From Phycisphaerales bacterium (lineage in GTDB: Bacteria > Planctomycetota > Phycisphaerae > Phycisphaerales > UBA1924), in contig JAPKGU010000014.1 of NCBI GenBank assembly GCA_026647565.1, forward strand, positions 1 to 37,708: a DNA stretch of 37,708 bases, given 5' to 3'. This document shows, piece after piece, positions 24,147-33,121 of the stretch. Under the pieces are notes generated by a model. That model was given only the letters and a program-made list of their open reading frames with translations. It searched no databases and was not told the origin of the DNA. The position numbers and the translations under genes were made by a program. The first letter of the stretch is position 1; every line of letters starts with the position of its first letter.

Positions 24147-24915
24147 GTTCTTCCGGCATCTCGATTGACGGCATGTCCTTCGGGTTCGGCTCGATCACCC
24201 GATAGGTGAACACGATGTCGCGCCCGGGCGTTCTGTGCGTCTGACCCGTGACGTACTTCACGCCATCGATCTCTTTGTACTCGCCGTTGATGATGATCAG
24301 CGGAGTCAGGTTGCCCGCTTCATCGTGGATCGTGTGCACCCCGACAATCAGCGATGTCTCCGCGTCGAAGAAGACGAACTGCTCGCGTCCGTTCGGGCAA
24401 CGGACATAGACCTTGAACGCCCTGCGTCCGTTGAAGTCCGTCTCTTCCTTCGTCTCGATGGTCTCGTAGCGGTTCTGGTAGTCCGCGTCCGCGTAGAAGT
24501 CCGCGGAGAAGTACAGGTCATCGTGCTGCGATCCGGAGAAGAAACGCCAGCCGGTCCCCCCTGGCGGCGCGTCGTAGCCCCACGTGCGCTCGCCGTCACA
24601 GAACTGCATCGCTCTCGGGGCCCCGGGCGGTTCGATGTGCATCACCAGGGTGCGCGGCGCCGCCTGCCAGATCGTCAGGAACGCCGAATAGTTCAGGTCC
24701 GCGATCCGGACCGTGCCGACGTACTTGATGGACGTGTGACGCTTGATCGCGTCCATACCGCCGATCGCGTCCACGTACTTCGCGAAAAGGTCCGTCCCCG
24801 CCGGAAGCGCCGTCGACGAGGAAGAAGAACCCGCAGGATCGGTGCTCTGTGCCATTGCCGGCTGCAAAGAAGAGAGGCAAGCCAGGAGAAGGACGCCAAC
24901 GGTGACTCGTTTCAT
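24067..24915 (-). CDS. Exported protein, lipoprotein-sorting-like fold, 282 aa
   Basis: The signal peptide MKRVTVGVLLLACLSSLQPA-MA is cleaved before Gln23. A mature domain with alternating strands follows, typical of outer-membrane lipoprotein-sorting-like (LolA/LolB-fold) proteins: DAIKRHTSIKYVGTVRIADL, TIWQAAPRTLVMHIEPPG, KVYVRCPNGREQFVFFDAET, and GEYKEIDGVKYVTGQTHRTP. The C-terminal 20 residues (SSSPATGSGGAPASGPG) are low complexity. The ligand is unknown, and function is inferred only from fold-like pattern. ATG 24915 has GGAG 9 nt upstream. Its 3' end overlaps nth by 80 bp tail to tail. The tRNA-Arg gene lies 211 bp upstream on the same strand. Confidence 0.75.
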   Translation of the reverse strand: MKRVTVGVLLLACLSSLQPAMAQSTDPAGSSSSSTALPAGTDLFAKYVDAIGGMDAIKRHTSIKYVGTVRIADLNYSAFLTIWQAAPRTLVMHIEPPGAPRAMQFCDGERTWGYDAPPGGTGWRFFSGSQHDDLYFSADFYADADYQNRYETIETKEETDFNGRRAFKVYVRCPNGREQFVFFDAETSLIVGVHTIHDEAGNLTPLIIINGEYKEIDGVKYVTGQTHRTPGRDIVFTYRVIEPNPKDMPSIEMPEELKKVAPATPSSSPATGSGGAPASGPG

Positions 24916-25126
24916 GGCTGACGGCTCCAATGTGCTCCGGCGGGATCCCGCGCGTGTCGCACAGCAAAAGCGTACGACGCAAGGGCCGCCATGGATCGGC
25001 CCGCACACCGGTTCCCGATAAACCACGTCCCCCACTCCGGCCACCGACGCCCGGCCGAATCGCCCCCCCAGATCCACCTCCACGTCCGAGAGCAAACCCC
25101 TCGCCGCGGACTCCCCCTTCGACAAA

Positions 25127-25200
25127 CGTGCCCGACAGGAGTCGAACCTGTAACCTTCGGCTTCGGAGGCCGACGCTCTATCCAATTGAGCTACGGGCAC
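25127..25200 (-). tRNA. trnR: tRNA-Arg (anticodon CCG)
   Basis: The minus strand folds as a full 74-nt cloverleaf: acceptor GTGCCCG with CGGGCAC (7 bp), D stem GCTC/GAGC with loop AATTGGATA, anticodon stem TCGGC/GCCGA with loop CTCCGAA (anticodon CCG, reading CGG), variable AGGTT, and T stem ACAGG/CCTGT with loop TTCGACT. The discriminator is G. No CCA is encoded, so it is added after transcription. The remainder of the surrounding 24916-25309 gap shows no gene. Confidence 0.97.
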
Positions 25201-25309
25201 ATCGGCATCGGACTCAACACGCCAGATGCTACGATCGCCCCCCGCGCGAAGCAACGCCCGGGCCGAGCCCTCAACTGCAAGAACCCGCCCCAACGGACAT
25301 CCCCTCCTC

Positions 25310-26572
25310 ATGCCGACACCCATCGGAAACGGCAGCGATTCAGCACGCCGGGTCGCGGCCCTCGGCCCCGTCCTCTGGCTGACCTTCATCAACTCCGTCG
25401 GCACGGGAATCGTCACCAACGGCATCTACTTCCTCGCCAAGTCCGCCTACGGCCTTGGAACCAAGGGCAACTTCGCGCTCGGCGTCGTCCTCGGCCTCAC
25501 CTACATCGCCGGCGCGCTCGCCGTCGGACCGATCCTCAACTGGGCCAAGCGCAGCCCCAGAGCCAGCACCCGCGGCGCTTTCTGCCTCGCGCTCATCGGG
25601 TGCGGAGTCCTTTGCATCGTCCCACTCGCCGCCAAAGCCGCTGGACTGCAAGGCCCATGGCCCGCTTGGCTCCTCGTCGCCGCGTACTCGCCGCTCACCG
25701 GCTGTATCTGGCCTATGACGGAGTCCTACCTCAGCGGCGGGCGACGCGGCCCGGTTCTCCGGCGCGCCCTCGGCCTGTTCAACATCGTCTGGTCGACCGC
25801 GCTCGTGGTCGCCATGTGGGCCATCGGCCCGCTCGTCAAGGAACGCCCCCTCGAAGTCATCGCCGTGCTCGGCCTCCTCCACCTTGTCGCCATCGCCATC
25901 GTCCGAGTCCTCCCAGCCGAGCCGGCCGCACACACGCACGAAAGCCACGAACCCCACCCCCAGGTCTACGAGCGGCTCCTCGGGGCACACCGCCTGCTCC
26001 TTCCCATGGGCTACCTCATCGTCAGCACCATGTCCCCCTATCTTCCCACCGCATTCGAGCGCATGGGCATCGCCTCTGCCTGGCACACCCCGCTTACCGC
26101 CACGTGGCACGCAACACGCGTCGCGGGCTTCGTTTGGCTCCAGCATGATCACCGCTGGCACGGAAGGTGGTGGGCGCCGGTGCTCGCCACGGTCACGCTC
26201 GTCGCCGGATTCGCGATGGTCATGCTCGCGCCCAAGTTCGTCTCCGCGGACTCCGGCGACTGGCCCATCGTCGTCTTCGTCGCGGGACTCGCGCTCCTCG
26301 GACTTGGCGTCGCCACCGTCTACACCGGCGCCCTCTACTACGCCATGTCGGTCGGCGGCGCCGAGGTCGATGCCGGCGGCACCCACGAGGCCCTTATCGG
26401 GGTGGGCTACACCGTCGGCCCCGGCATCGGACTGGCCGCCACCGTCGCCATCGAGGCCCGAATCATGCCCGCGAGCGTCTTCGAATGGCTCGTGGCAGGT
26501 GCCATCGTCTCGCTCGCCGCGGGCACATGGGCACTCGTCGGCAGCCGACGCAAGTCGCTCGGATCGCCGTGA
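25310..26572 (+). CDS. Major-facilitator-type permease, 420 aa
   Basis: About twelve hydrophobic segments span the chain, with a central charged, His-rich cytoplasmic loop near residues 200-225 ([20 protein letters not shown]), the classic 6+6 arrangement of MFS proteins. The motif-A-like loop between helices 2 and 3 is weak ([13 protein letters not shown]). The substrate cannot be inferred. The ATG at 25310 is chosen because the membrane part starts shortly after it; upstream in-frame codons run into the tRNA flank. There is no strong ribosome site. It is divergent from the tRNA gene and followed by a short hairpin at its stop codon and then the protease promoter region. Confidence 0.75.
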   Translation: MPTPIGNGSDSARRVAALGPVLWLTFINSVGTGIVTNGIYFLAKSAYGLGTKGNFALGVVLGLTYIAGALAVGPILNWAKRSPRASTRGAFCLALIGCGVLCIVPLAAKAAGLQGPWPAWLLVAAYSPLTGCIWPMTESYLSGGRRGPVLRRALGLFNIVWSTALVVAMWAIGPLVKERPLEVIAVLGLLHLVAIAIVRVLPAEPAAHTHESHEPHPQVYERLLGAHRLLLPMGYLIVSTMSPYLPTAFERMGIASAWHTPLTATWHATRVAGFVWLQHDHRWHGRWWAPVLATVTLVAGFAMVMLAPKFVSADSGDWPIVVFVAGLALLGLGVATVYTGALYYAMSVGGAEVDAGGTHEALIGVGYTVGPGIGLAATVAIEARIMPASVFEWLVAGAIVSLAAGTWALVGSRRKSLGSP

Positions 26573-26585
26573 CAGAAGCTGTCAC
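26569..26585. terminator. Stem-loop overlapping the stop codon of the MFS gene
   Basis: A perfect 7-bp inverted repeat (GTGACAG and CTGTCAC) is separated by AAG, and the TGA stop lies inside its left arm. No T-run follows, so it may protect the 3' end or act with Rho and is not a classic terminator. Confidence 0.4.
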
Positions 26586-26679
26586 ACCATCGTCACCGCA
26601 TCCTGCATCCCGGGAGCCATACGGCGAAAGATCGCACTGGCCGATAATCTCTCGGTCAACCCGGGACCACCCCAACCCG

Positions 26680-26736
26680 TATAAAGGGCAGCCGGGGTGC
26701 CCGTGCCCGTTCAGCTTTGGGGCACGGCTTGCACCC
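26680..26736 (+). promoter_or_regulatory. ctpA promoter -10 and 5' leader hairpin
   Basis: TATAAA (26680-26685) is a good -10, although no clear -35 is visible. Starting about 8 nt downstream, the transcript would begin with a long hairpin: GGGTGC pairs with GCACCC (26695-26700 and 26731-26736), and CCGTGCCC with GGGCACGG (26701-26708 and 26720-26727), interrupted only by a CTT bulge. About 100 further leader bases lie before the start codon. Confidence 0.45.
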
Positions 26737-26835
26737 GCGGATCGTCTCCGGACGATGGTCTTGGGGTCGGAGTGACGGGAGAGGCCGCAAGCGGGGCGGC
26801 CACGCGAAGCGACGGAAACCACGTCGGGAGCTCAC

Positions 26836-29142
26836 ATGAAGCGTTTGAACGGTCGGAACGGACGTCTGGGTGGGCTTGGGCTCGGCATCGGGATGTGGCT
26901 CGCGATGGCAGGCGGCTCATTGACCCCGCAGCTCGCCATCGCCCAGGAGGCCGCGCTCGCTCCCGCCGCAACGCCGGCCGGCGCTCCCCAGACCCAGCCC
27001 GCGACCACCGATTCACAGGCCGCGAGCGACTGGGGCCTTCGGGTCTGGTCCGCCGCCCGAGGCGGCCGAAGCGATGAGCTCCTGACCACGCTGACGCACG
27101 CGTCGGACATTTTCAGTCCCGAGGGGGGCATCCCGGTTCTCAACAGCGCCGAAGCCCTGCGCGCGAACGTCGAAAGACTCGAGACGGCAAGGACGACCCA
27201 GATCGAGAAGCTGACCGGCGAGATCGACGAGAACCTCGGCTCGGACCGGACCGACGCGAAGGTCAGCGATGCGCTGCGTGCCGCTGTCGAACTGTCCATG
27301 GTCTTCCCGGATCGCGCCGAACTGATGGCCCAGGACCGAATCCGCAACCTCATCACCCTCGCTGTGGAGACGGCCCGCGCCGCCGAGTCTCGCGGCGACT
27401 GGCTGATGGCCAACGAGTTGTACTACCGGCTCAACCTCATCTTCGACGAGGATCGCACCTATCAGGCCGATCTCGACCGCCAGACCCTCCGCCTCAGCAT
27501 GGTCCGGATGTACGCGCCGGAGCGATTCTGGACCATGCGAAACGACCGGCGCCTCGCGGAAGGCCTCAGCGCCCTCCCCCCTTACAACCCCACCGCAGAC
27601 AGCTGGAAAGACAAGACGTCCGGCGTCGACTGGACCAAGGTCCTCCGCTCGCTCAACTACGCCTCGGAGCGCTACGTCGAGCGTGATCGAGTCGGCATGC
27701 GCGAGATGATCGCGGGCGGACTCGACGGCGTCTTCACGCTCGCAACCCTGGGCGACATGCGATCGGTCTTCCCGGGACTGACGGACGACACCCGACGCGC
27801 GATGTTCGAGGAGTATCTGACCAAGCAGGCCGAGGCCGTCGACCAGAGCAAGGGCCGGCTGACCGGTGACGATCTGAGCAACGTGCTCCTCGCCCTCATG
27901 AAGGCCAACCGCGAGACCGTCGCGATCGACGAGGGAGCGCTCCTCCACGAGTTCGGCAACGGCGCCATGGCGCGGCTCGACCCCTTCAGCGCCATCATCT
28001 GGCCCGACGAGCTCAAGACGTTCCAGCGTCAGACCCAGGGCCGCTTCGTCGGCGTCGGCATCCAGATCCAGCTGGACGAACTGCAGAACATCAAGATCAC
28101 CACCCCGCTCGACGGCACGCCCGCCCAGCGCGCCGGCATCCGCTCCAACGACCTCATCAAGAAAGTCGACGGCGTCTCCACCGCCGGATTCTCGCTGGAC
28201 CAGGCCGTCAGCATCATCACCGGAGCACCCGGCCAGACCGTCGTCCTCACCGTCGAGCGCAAGGTCGGCGAAGAGGTCCGCCAACTCGATGTCCCCATCG
28301 TCCGCGCGAACATCGATGTCAAGACCGTCAAGGGTTGGGCACGCACCGGGCCGGGCGACAGAGATTGGGACTACTTCATCGATCGGGCCCACGGCATCGG
28401 CTACGTCCGCCTCACGCAGTTCACCGACACCACCACCAGCGACTTCGACGCCGCCATCCGCGCCATGCGCGAGCAGGGGCTGCGAGGCCTCATCCTCGAT
28501 CTCAGGTACAACCCCGGCGGCTTGCTCGACCAGGCCGTCTCCATCGCTTCGCGCTTCGTCTCGCAGGGCCTCATCGTCACCACCGAAACCGCCGGACAGG
28601 TGACCGTCGACAAGCAGTCGGCCCAGGCCACACGCCATCGCATCAGCGAGATTCCCGTCGTCGTGCTCATCAACGAGGGCTCCGCCTCCGCGTCGGAGAT
28701 TGTCGCCGGCGCGGTCCAGGACCACGCAAAGGAAGGCCGCCTCGACGCCATCGTCGTCGGGAAGCGCTCGTACGGAAAGGGATCCGTGCAGAACGTCTGG
28801 CAGCTCTTCAACGATGCCGCTCTGAAGGTCACCACCCAGTACTACCGCCTCCCCGGTGGCCGACTCATCGACAAGAACAGGCACCTCGTCTCTGACTGGG
28901 GCGTAACGCCCGACCTCGTCGTCGACCGGCTCCCAAGCCAGGAGGCCGAGGCGTACGACATCCGCCAGCTCGCAGACGTGGCGGAAATGGACGAGGCAGG
29001 CAACTTCATCCAGAACGCCGACGCCCGACCCGATCCCATGCGCCTCATCACCGAAGGACTGGACCTCCAGCTCCAGACCGCACTCACGATCCTCCAGTCA
29101 CGCACAACCGTCACTCGCCTCGTCGGGACCGGCGCCAAGTAA
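26836..29142 (+). CDS. ctpA: Carboxyl-terminal processing protease (S41, PDZ), 768 aa
   Basis: This periplasmic serine protease is expected to trim C-termini of exported proteins. The signal peptide spans residues 1-36 (cleavage after AIA). A long helical N-terminal region (about 40-390) is larger than in Tsp/Prc. A PDZ domain (about 404-475, GIQIQLDELQNIKITTPLDG onward) precedes the S41 core. The catalytic Ser is in GSASASEIVAGA (Ser618 by alignment with Tsp) and the general-base Lys648 in SYGKGSVQ. ATG 26836 has GGGAG five bases upstream. The start of the gene is preceded by a structured leader. A short hairpin (29144-29158) follows the stop. No partner lipoprotein (NlpI-like) lies adjacent. 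Confidence 0.93.
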   Translation: MKRLNGRNGRLGGLGLGIGMWLAMAGGSLTPQLAIAQEAALAPAATPAGAPQTQPATTDSQAASDWGLRVWSAARGGRSDELLTTLTHASDIFSPEGGIPVLNSAEALRANVERLETARTTQIEKLTGEIDENLGSDRTDAKVSDALRAAVELSMVFPDRAELMAQDRIRNLITLAVETARAAESRGDWLMANELYYRLNLIFDEDRTYQADLDRQTLRLSMVRMYAPERFWTMRNDRRLAEGLSALPPYNPTADSWKDKTSGVDWTKVLRSLNYASERYVERDRVGMREMIAGGLDGVFTLATLGDMRSVFPGLTDDTRRAMFEEYLTKQAEAVDQSKGRLTGDDLSNVLLALMKANRETVAIDEGALLHEFGNGAMARLDPFSAIIWPDELKTFQRQTQGRFVGVGIQIQLDELQNIKITTPLDGTPAQRAGIRSNDLIKKVDGVSTAGFSLDQAVSIITGAPGQTVVLTVERKVGEEVRQLDVPIVRANIDVKTVKGWARTGPGDRDWDYFIDRAHGIGYVRLTQFTDTTTSDFDAAIRAMREQGLRGLILDLRYNPGGLLDQAVSIASRFVSQGLIVTTETAGQVTVDKQSAQATRHRISEIPVVVLINEGSASASEIVAGAVQDHAKEGRLDAIVVGKRSYGKGSVQNVWQLFNDAALKVTTQYYRLPGGRLIDKNRHLVSDWGVTPDLVVDRLPSQEAEAYDIRQLADVAEMDEAGNFIQNADARPDPMRLITEGLDLQLQTALTILQSRTTVTRLVGTGAK

Positions 29143-29143
29143 G

Positions 29144-29168
29144 CGATTCCGCGAATCGGATTTCATTC
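29144..29168 (+). terminator. Candidate terminator after ctpA
   Basis: CGATTC and GAATCG form a 6-bp stem with loop CGC, and GATTTCATT follows. The stem is short and the T-run is interrupted, so confidence is modest. Confidence 0.45.
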
Positions 29169-29384
29169 GGTGGTTATGGGTGGCGTCGCCGTGCGCAGAC
29201 GCGCACTTTCGCGGCCTCCACGCCGATTCCTCGCGAATGAAGCGGAGTCTCACCCACGCCGCACCCCGGCGCGGCCGACCTAGAATCCCGGTCAGTACAC
29301 ACTCACGCGCGCCAACGTGCGATTTTTGGGTTTTGCTCGCGGCGGCTCCGGCGCCCGAACGCGACACACGAGGATGAACCGTCC

Positions 29385-30557
29385 ATGGCTCAGATGACGA
29401 CCGAAACGCACTCCGGATCGCCGCACCGCAAGGCCCGGACCCATCGGGTCTCCGACTCGCTCCCCGGCGAGACGCTGATCACGTGGCTGCGCGACATGCT
29501 GCTGATCCGCGAGTTCGAGAACCGCTGCGCTCAGGCCTATCAGCAGGCCAAGATCGGCGGCTTCTGCCACCTCTACACCGGTCAGGAAGCCGTCGCCGTC
29601 GGCACCATCCAGTCGCTCGAGCGCGACGACCCGATCGTCACCGCGTACCGCGACCACGGACACGCCCTGGCACGCGGCATGGACCCCGGCGCGTGCATGG
29701 CCGAGATGTTCGGCAAGATCACCGGCTGCGCCAAGGGCAAGGGCGGGTCGATGCACATGTTCGACAAGCCCAACTGGCTCTTCGGTGGGCACGGCATCGT
29801 CGGCGCCCAGACGCCGCTGGGCACGGGCCTCGCGTTCGCCGCTCGCTACGAGTGGGAAGTCATGGGCAAGCCCTGCCCGAATCCCGGCGTGAAGCCGGGC
29901 GATAAGCCCAAGAAGAAGGTCTCGTTGGCGTACCTCGGCGACGGTGCGCTGAACCAGGGCGCGCTGCACGAGGCGATGAACCTCGCGGGTCTCTATTCCC
30001 TGCCCGTCATCTACGTCGTTGAGAACAACGGGTACTCGATGGGCACCGCGATCGAGCGCGGCACCACGATGGCGCACGATCTTCGCAAGAAGGCGGACGC
30101 TTACGGGATCCGCGGCGAGATCATCGACGGGTTTGATGTGATTGACCTGTACGACGATTTCAAGCCGCTGGTGGACTGGTGCCGCGAGAACCAGAGGCCG
30201 GCGTTCGTCGATCTCAAGACCTACCGCTACCTCGGCCACTCGATGTCCGATCCGCAGAAGTACCGGACGAAGGAAGAGGTCGACCAGTTCAAGGGGAAGG
30301 ACTCGATCGATCGGCTCGCGAGCCAGTTGATGGGCGAGCGCAAGGGCAAGGACGGCAAGCCGATCCTCTCCGAGGCACGGTTCACCGAGATCCAGACCGA
30401 GGTGAAGGAAGCCGTTCGCAAGGCGATGGACTTCGCCGAGGAGTCGCCGACGCCCGATGTCGAGGCCGAGCTCTACTCCGACGTCTTCATCAACCCCCAG
30501 CCGAACCTGAGCCCGACGCGGGATTACATCCACGGCGTGAAGAACCCGTTGCTGTGA
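29385..30557 (+). CDS. pdhA: Pyruvate dehydrogenase E1 component, alpha subunit, 390 aa
   Basis: This is the alpha chain of the thiamine-diphosphate-dependent E1 enzyme that decarboxylates pyruvate and loads the acetyl group on E2. The ThDP/Mg motif runs from GDGALNQGALHEAMNLAGLY (G185) to VVENN. FCHLYTGQEAVAVG, GCAKGKGGSMHMFD and the TYRYLGHSMSDP loop are family landmarks. The N-terminal 25 residues are a polar extension. ATG 29385 follows a GAGG about 10 bases upstream; an internal ATG at 29394 is possible. It is first in the order pdhA-pdhB-pdhC, the usual arrangement in bacteria with a heterotetrameric E1. The E3 gene (lpdA) is not in the window. Confidence 0.96.
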   Translation: MAQMTTETHSGSPHRKARTHRVSDSLPGETLITWLRDMLLIREFENRCAQAYQQAKIGGFCHLYTGQEAVAVGTIQSLERDDPIVTAYRDHGHALARGMDPGACMAEMFGKITGCAKGKGGSMHMFDKPNWLFGGHGIVGAQTPLGTGLAFAARYEWEVMGKPCPNPGVKPGDKPKKKVSLAYLGDGALNQGALHEAMNLAGLYSLPVIYVVENNGYSMGTAIERGTTMAHDLRKKADAYGIRGEIIDGFDVIDLYDDFKPLVDWCRENQRPAFVDLKTYRYLGHSMSDPQKYRTKEEVDQFKGKDSIDRLASQLMGERKGKDGKPILSEARFTEIQTEVKEAVRKAMDFAEESPTPDVEAELYSDVFINPQPNLSPTRDYIHGVKNPLL

Positions 30558-30640
30558 GCTTCTGTTTCGGCCCACGCGTGCATGAACAAGCATCGACCAA
30601 GCGTTTGAAACGAACGCGCGGTCTCTGAGCAAACGACACC

Positions 30641-31702
30641 ATGACCACCACACTCGAACACCCCGCCCTTCCCGAGCCGGCGATCCTGCCGGATTTCACC
30701 AAGCCCCTGCCCTCGCGCGAGGGGGACCGCATCATCCAGTTCCGCGAGGCGCTGCGTGAGGCCATGAGCGAGGAGATGCGGAAGGACAGCCGCATCTTCC
30801 TGATGGGCGAGGAGGTCGCGCAGTACAACGGCGCGTACAAGATCTCGCAGGGGATGCTCGACGAGTTCGGGCCGCTGCGGATCATCGACTCGCCGATCTC
30901 GGAGAACGGCTTCGCCGGACTGGCCGTCGGCGCCGCGATGTACGGCCTCCGACCCATCATCGAGTTCATGTCCTGGTCCTTCTCACTGGTCGCGGCGGAC
31001 CAGATCTTGAACAACGTGCCGAAGATGCTGTACATGTCCGGCGGCCAGTGGGGCTGCCCGGTCGTGTTCCGCGGCAACGACGGCGCGGGCGGGCAGCTCG
31101 GCTCCACGCACTCCTGGTGCGTCGAGGGTCTGTATGCGAACGTGCCGGGCGTGAAGATCGTGATCCCGAGCAATCCGTACGACGCCAAGGGACTCTTGAA
31201 GACGGCGATCGCGGACCCGGACCCCGTGTTCTTCCTCGAGTCCGAGCGCATGCTGGGCGACAAGGCCCACGTGCCGCCGGAGGAGTATTACATCCCCTTC
31301 GGTCAGGCCGCTCTGCTCCGCGAGGGCAAGGACTGCACGATCGTGTCGTTCGGCCGTCCAGTCAACTTCTGCCTGGAGGCCGACGAGGCGCTTCGGGCGG
31401 AGGGGATCGAGTGCGACGTGCTCGACATGCGGACGATCCGACCGCTGGATATCGACAGCATCATCGCGAGCGTGAAGAAGACCGGGCGGATCGTCGTCGT
31501 CGATCAGTGCTGGCCCTTCGCGAGCGTCGCCAGCGAGGTGGTGACGCAGGTGATCGAGCGTGCGTTCGACTGGCTGGACCACCAGCCGCTGCGGGTGAAC
31601 ACGGAGGACGTGCCCACGCCGTACTCGAAGGTGCTGGAGGCGGAGTACCTTCCGAACCCGCGGAAGATCGCCGCGGCGGTCCGCAAGACGCTCGCTTCCT
31701 GA
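30641..31702 (+). CDS. pdhB: Pyruvate dehydrogenase E1 component, beta subunit, 353 aa
   Basis: The beta chain completes the E1 active site by supplying the pyrimidine-side residues of the cofactor pocket. Recognisable segments are REALREAMSEEMRKDSRIFL followed by MGEEV, SPISENGFAGLAVGAAMYGL, GLRPIIEFM, IPSNPYDAKGLLKTAIADPD, and the transketolase C-terminal domain from about residue 225 (GKDCTIVSFG, VLDMRTIRPLD). ATG 30641 lies 83 bp after pdhA. Its ribosome site is weak. A 25-residue Pro-rich tail at the N-terminus precedes the usual start of the family. The gene ends 41 bp before pdhC, a gap containing a short heptamer array. Confidence 0.96.
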   Translation: MTTTLEHPALPEPAILPDFTKPLPSREGDRIIQFREALREAMSEEMRKDSRIFLMGEEVAQYNGAYKISQGMLDEFGPLRIIDSPISENGFAGLAVGAAMYGLRPIIEFMSWSFSLVAADQILNNVPKMLYMSGGQWGCPVVFRGNDGAGGQLGSTHSWCVEGLYANVPGVKIVIPSNPYDAKGLLKTAIADPDPVFFLESERMLGDKAHVPPEEYYIPFGQAALLREGKDCTIVSFGRPVNFCLEADEALRAEGIECDVLDMRTIRPLDIDSIIASVKKTGRIVVVDQCWPFASVASEVVTQVIERAFDWLDHQPLRVNTEDVPTPYSKVLEAEYLPNPRKIAAAVRKTLAS

Positions 31703-31711
31703 TCTTCGCTG

Positions 31712-31732
31712 TACGCTTTACGATTTACGCTC
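31712..31732. repeat. Short heptamer array (TACGCTT) between pdhB and pdhC
   Basis: Three 7-nt units, TACGCTT, TACGATT and TACGCTC, fill most of the 41-bp gap between the E1 beta and E2 genes, ending just before the pdhC ribosome site. Confidence 0.6.
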
Positions 31733-31743
31733 TGAGGTTTCCC

Positions 31744-33114
31744 ATGGCCATCGAAATCACCATGCCCCGTCTTTCCGACACCATGCAGCAGGGCACGATC
31801 GTGCGCTGGGCGGTCAAGGAGGGCCAGAGAGTCTCCAGCGGCGACGCGATCGCCGACATCGAGACCGACAAGGCCACGATGGAGCTCACTACGTTCGACG
31901 ACGGCGTCGTCGCATCGCTCGCCGTGCCCGAGGGGAAGACCGTGCCGGTCGGCACCGTGATCGCGGTGCTCGCGGCGGCGGGTGAGGACGTGTCGAAGGC
32001 CAAGGCGGGAGCGGGTGCCGCGGCTCCAGCGGCAAAGGCGGCATCGAGCGGCGGCTCACCGGCTGCATCCGGATCGTCGGGCAAGTCCTCAGGTGGGACG
32101 GCAGTGGCCGAGCCCCCCTCCGGTGCGCACGCCAACGGCGCTCCGACAGGCCGCTCCGGTGAACGGATCTTCGTGTCGCCTCTGGCCCGCAAGATCGCCA
32201 GCGAGGGCGGAATCGACCTCGCGTCGATCCAGGGCACAGGCCCCAGCGGCAGGATCGTGCGGAAGGACGTCGAGGCGGCGATGGCGTCGGGTGGCACCGC
32301 TCTCCAGAGCGGTGACGGATCCACGGCTCTGGAGAGCCGTGCCACCAAGAGCGGCTCCACCAAACCACCGGCACCGATGCTGCCCCCGACCGGCTCGTCG
32401 CTGGCGGCCCGAACGGTGCCGCTCTCGAACATGCGGCGGACGATCGCGACGCGCCTCGTGCAGTCCAAGACGACCATCCCCCACTACCAGGTCACGGTCG
32501 AGGCGGATATGGATGCGCTGATGGCGCTGCGCGAGCAGTTGAACGACCAGCTGTCGTCGCAGGGTGTGAAGCTGACGGTCAACGACTTCCTCGTCCGCGC
32601 GTGCGCGCTGGCGATGCACCAGCATCCGTTCGTGAACTCGCGCTGGGCCGAGAAGGGGAACGAGGCGTCGGTCGAGATCATCGGCCAAGTCAACGTCGGC
32701 GTCGCGATCGCCCTGCCCGAAGAGCGTGGCGGCGGCCTCGTCGTCGCGACGCTGCGGAACGCGGACCAGATCGGGCTCCGCCAGATCAGCCAGCAGACCA
32801 AGCAGCTCTCGGCCAAGGCCCGCGAGAAGGGGCTGACGATCGAGGAGATGTCCGACGCGACCTTCACGATCTCAAACCTCGGCATGTTCGGCGTGGATCA
32901 CTTCACGGCGATCATCAACCCGCCCAACGTCGCGATCCTCGCCGTCGGCGCCGCGATCAAAAAGCCGGTCGTCAAGAACGACGAGGTCGTGCCGGGGTGG
33001 GTGATGTCGATGACGATGTCGAGCGACCACCGGATCGTCGATGGCGCGATGGCCGCCCAGTACCTGAACACCGTCAAGGGATTCCTCGAGAAGCCCGCGA
33101 CGCTGCTGGTGTGA
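31744..33114 (+). CDS. pdhC: Dihydrolipoamide acetyltransferase (E2), 456 aa
   Basis: E2 forms the core of the pyruvate dehydrogenase complex and transfers the acetyl group from lipoyl-lysine to CoA. There is one lipoyl domain (residues 1-80, DKATME with Lys43), an Ala/Gly/Ser-rich linker, the E1/E3-binding domain (about 143-180, VSPLARKIASEGG), a second linker, and the catalytic domain from about 220 with the terminal active site SSDHRIVDGAMAAQ (His429, Asp433). The second linker (residues 183-201, SGGTALQSG then GSTALESRAT) is encoded by two inverted-repeat elements described at 32290-32346. ATG 31744 has GAGG six bases upstream. Confidence 0.96.
   Translation: MAIEITMPRLSDTMQQGTIVRWAVKEGQRVSSGDAIADIETDKATMELTTFDDGVVASLAVPEGKTVPVGTVIAVLAAAGEDVSKAKAGAGAAAPAAKAASSGGSPAASGSSGKSSGGTAVAEPPSGAHANGAPTGRSGERIFVSPLARKIASEGGIDLASIQGTGPSGRIVRKDVEAAMASGGTALQSGDGSTALESRATKSGSTKPPAPMLPPTGSSLAARTVPLSNMRRTIATRLVQSKTTIPHYQVTVEADMDALMALREQLNDQLSSQGVKLTVNDFLVRACALAMHQHPFVNSRWAEKGNEASVEIIGQVNVGVAIALPEERGGGLVVATLRNADQIGLRQISQQTKQLSAKAREKGLTIEEMSDATFTISNLGMFGVDHFTAIINPPNVAILAVGAAIKKPVVKNDEVVPGWVMSMTMSSDHRIVDGAMAAQYLNTVKGFLEKPATLLV
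32290..32346. repeat. Two palindromic elements read in frame inside pdhC
   Basis: The first is GGTGGC-ACCGCTCT-CC-AGAGCGGT (32290-32313). The second is CC-ACGGCTCT-GG-AGAGCCGT-GCCACC (32321-32346). Each has an 8-bp stem, and GGTGGC at one end pairs with GCCACC at the other. The same core lies in intergenic DNA at 1438-1462 and 9518-9543. In frame they encode GGTALQSG and STALESRAT, in the flexible linker. Confidence 0.85.
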
Positions 33115-33121
33115 GGTCACC

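Noticed and set aside
27013-28884. Minus-strand open frame of 623 codons opposite ctpA
   Set aside because: Shadow frame; the plus-strand protease has complete domains and catalytic residues.
29292-30653. Minus-strand open frame of 453 codons opposite pdhA
   Set aside because: Shadow of pdhA with no domain or ribosome site.
32290-32346. Attenuator or terminator inside pdhC
   Set aside because: The elements are in frame, translated, not followed by T-runs, and lie in a coding linker; a repeat insertion explains them better.
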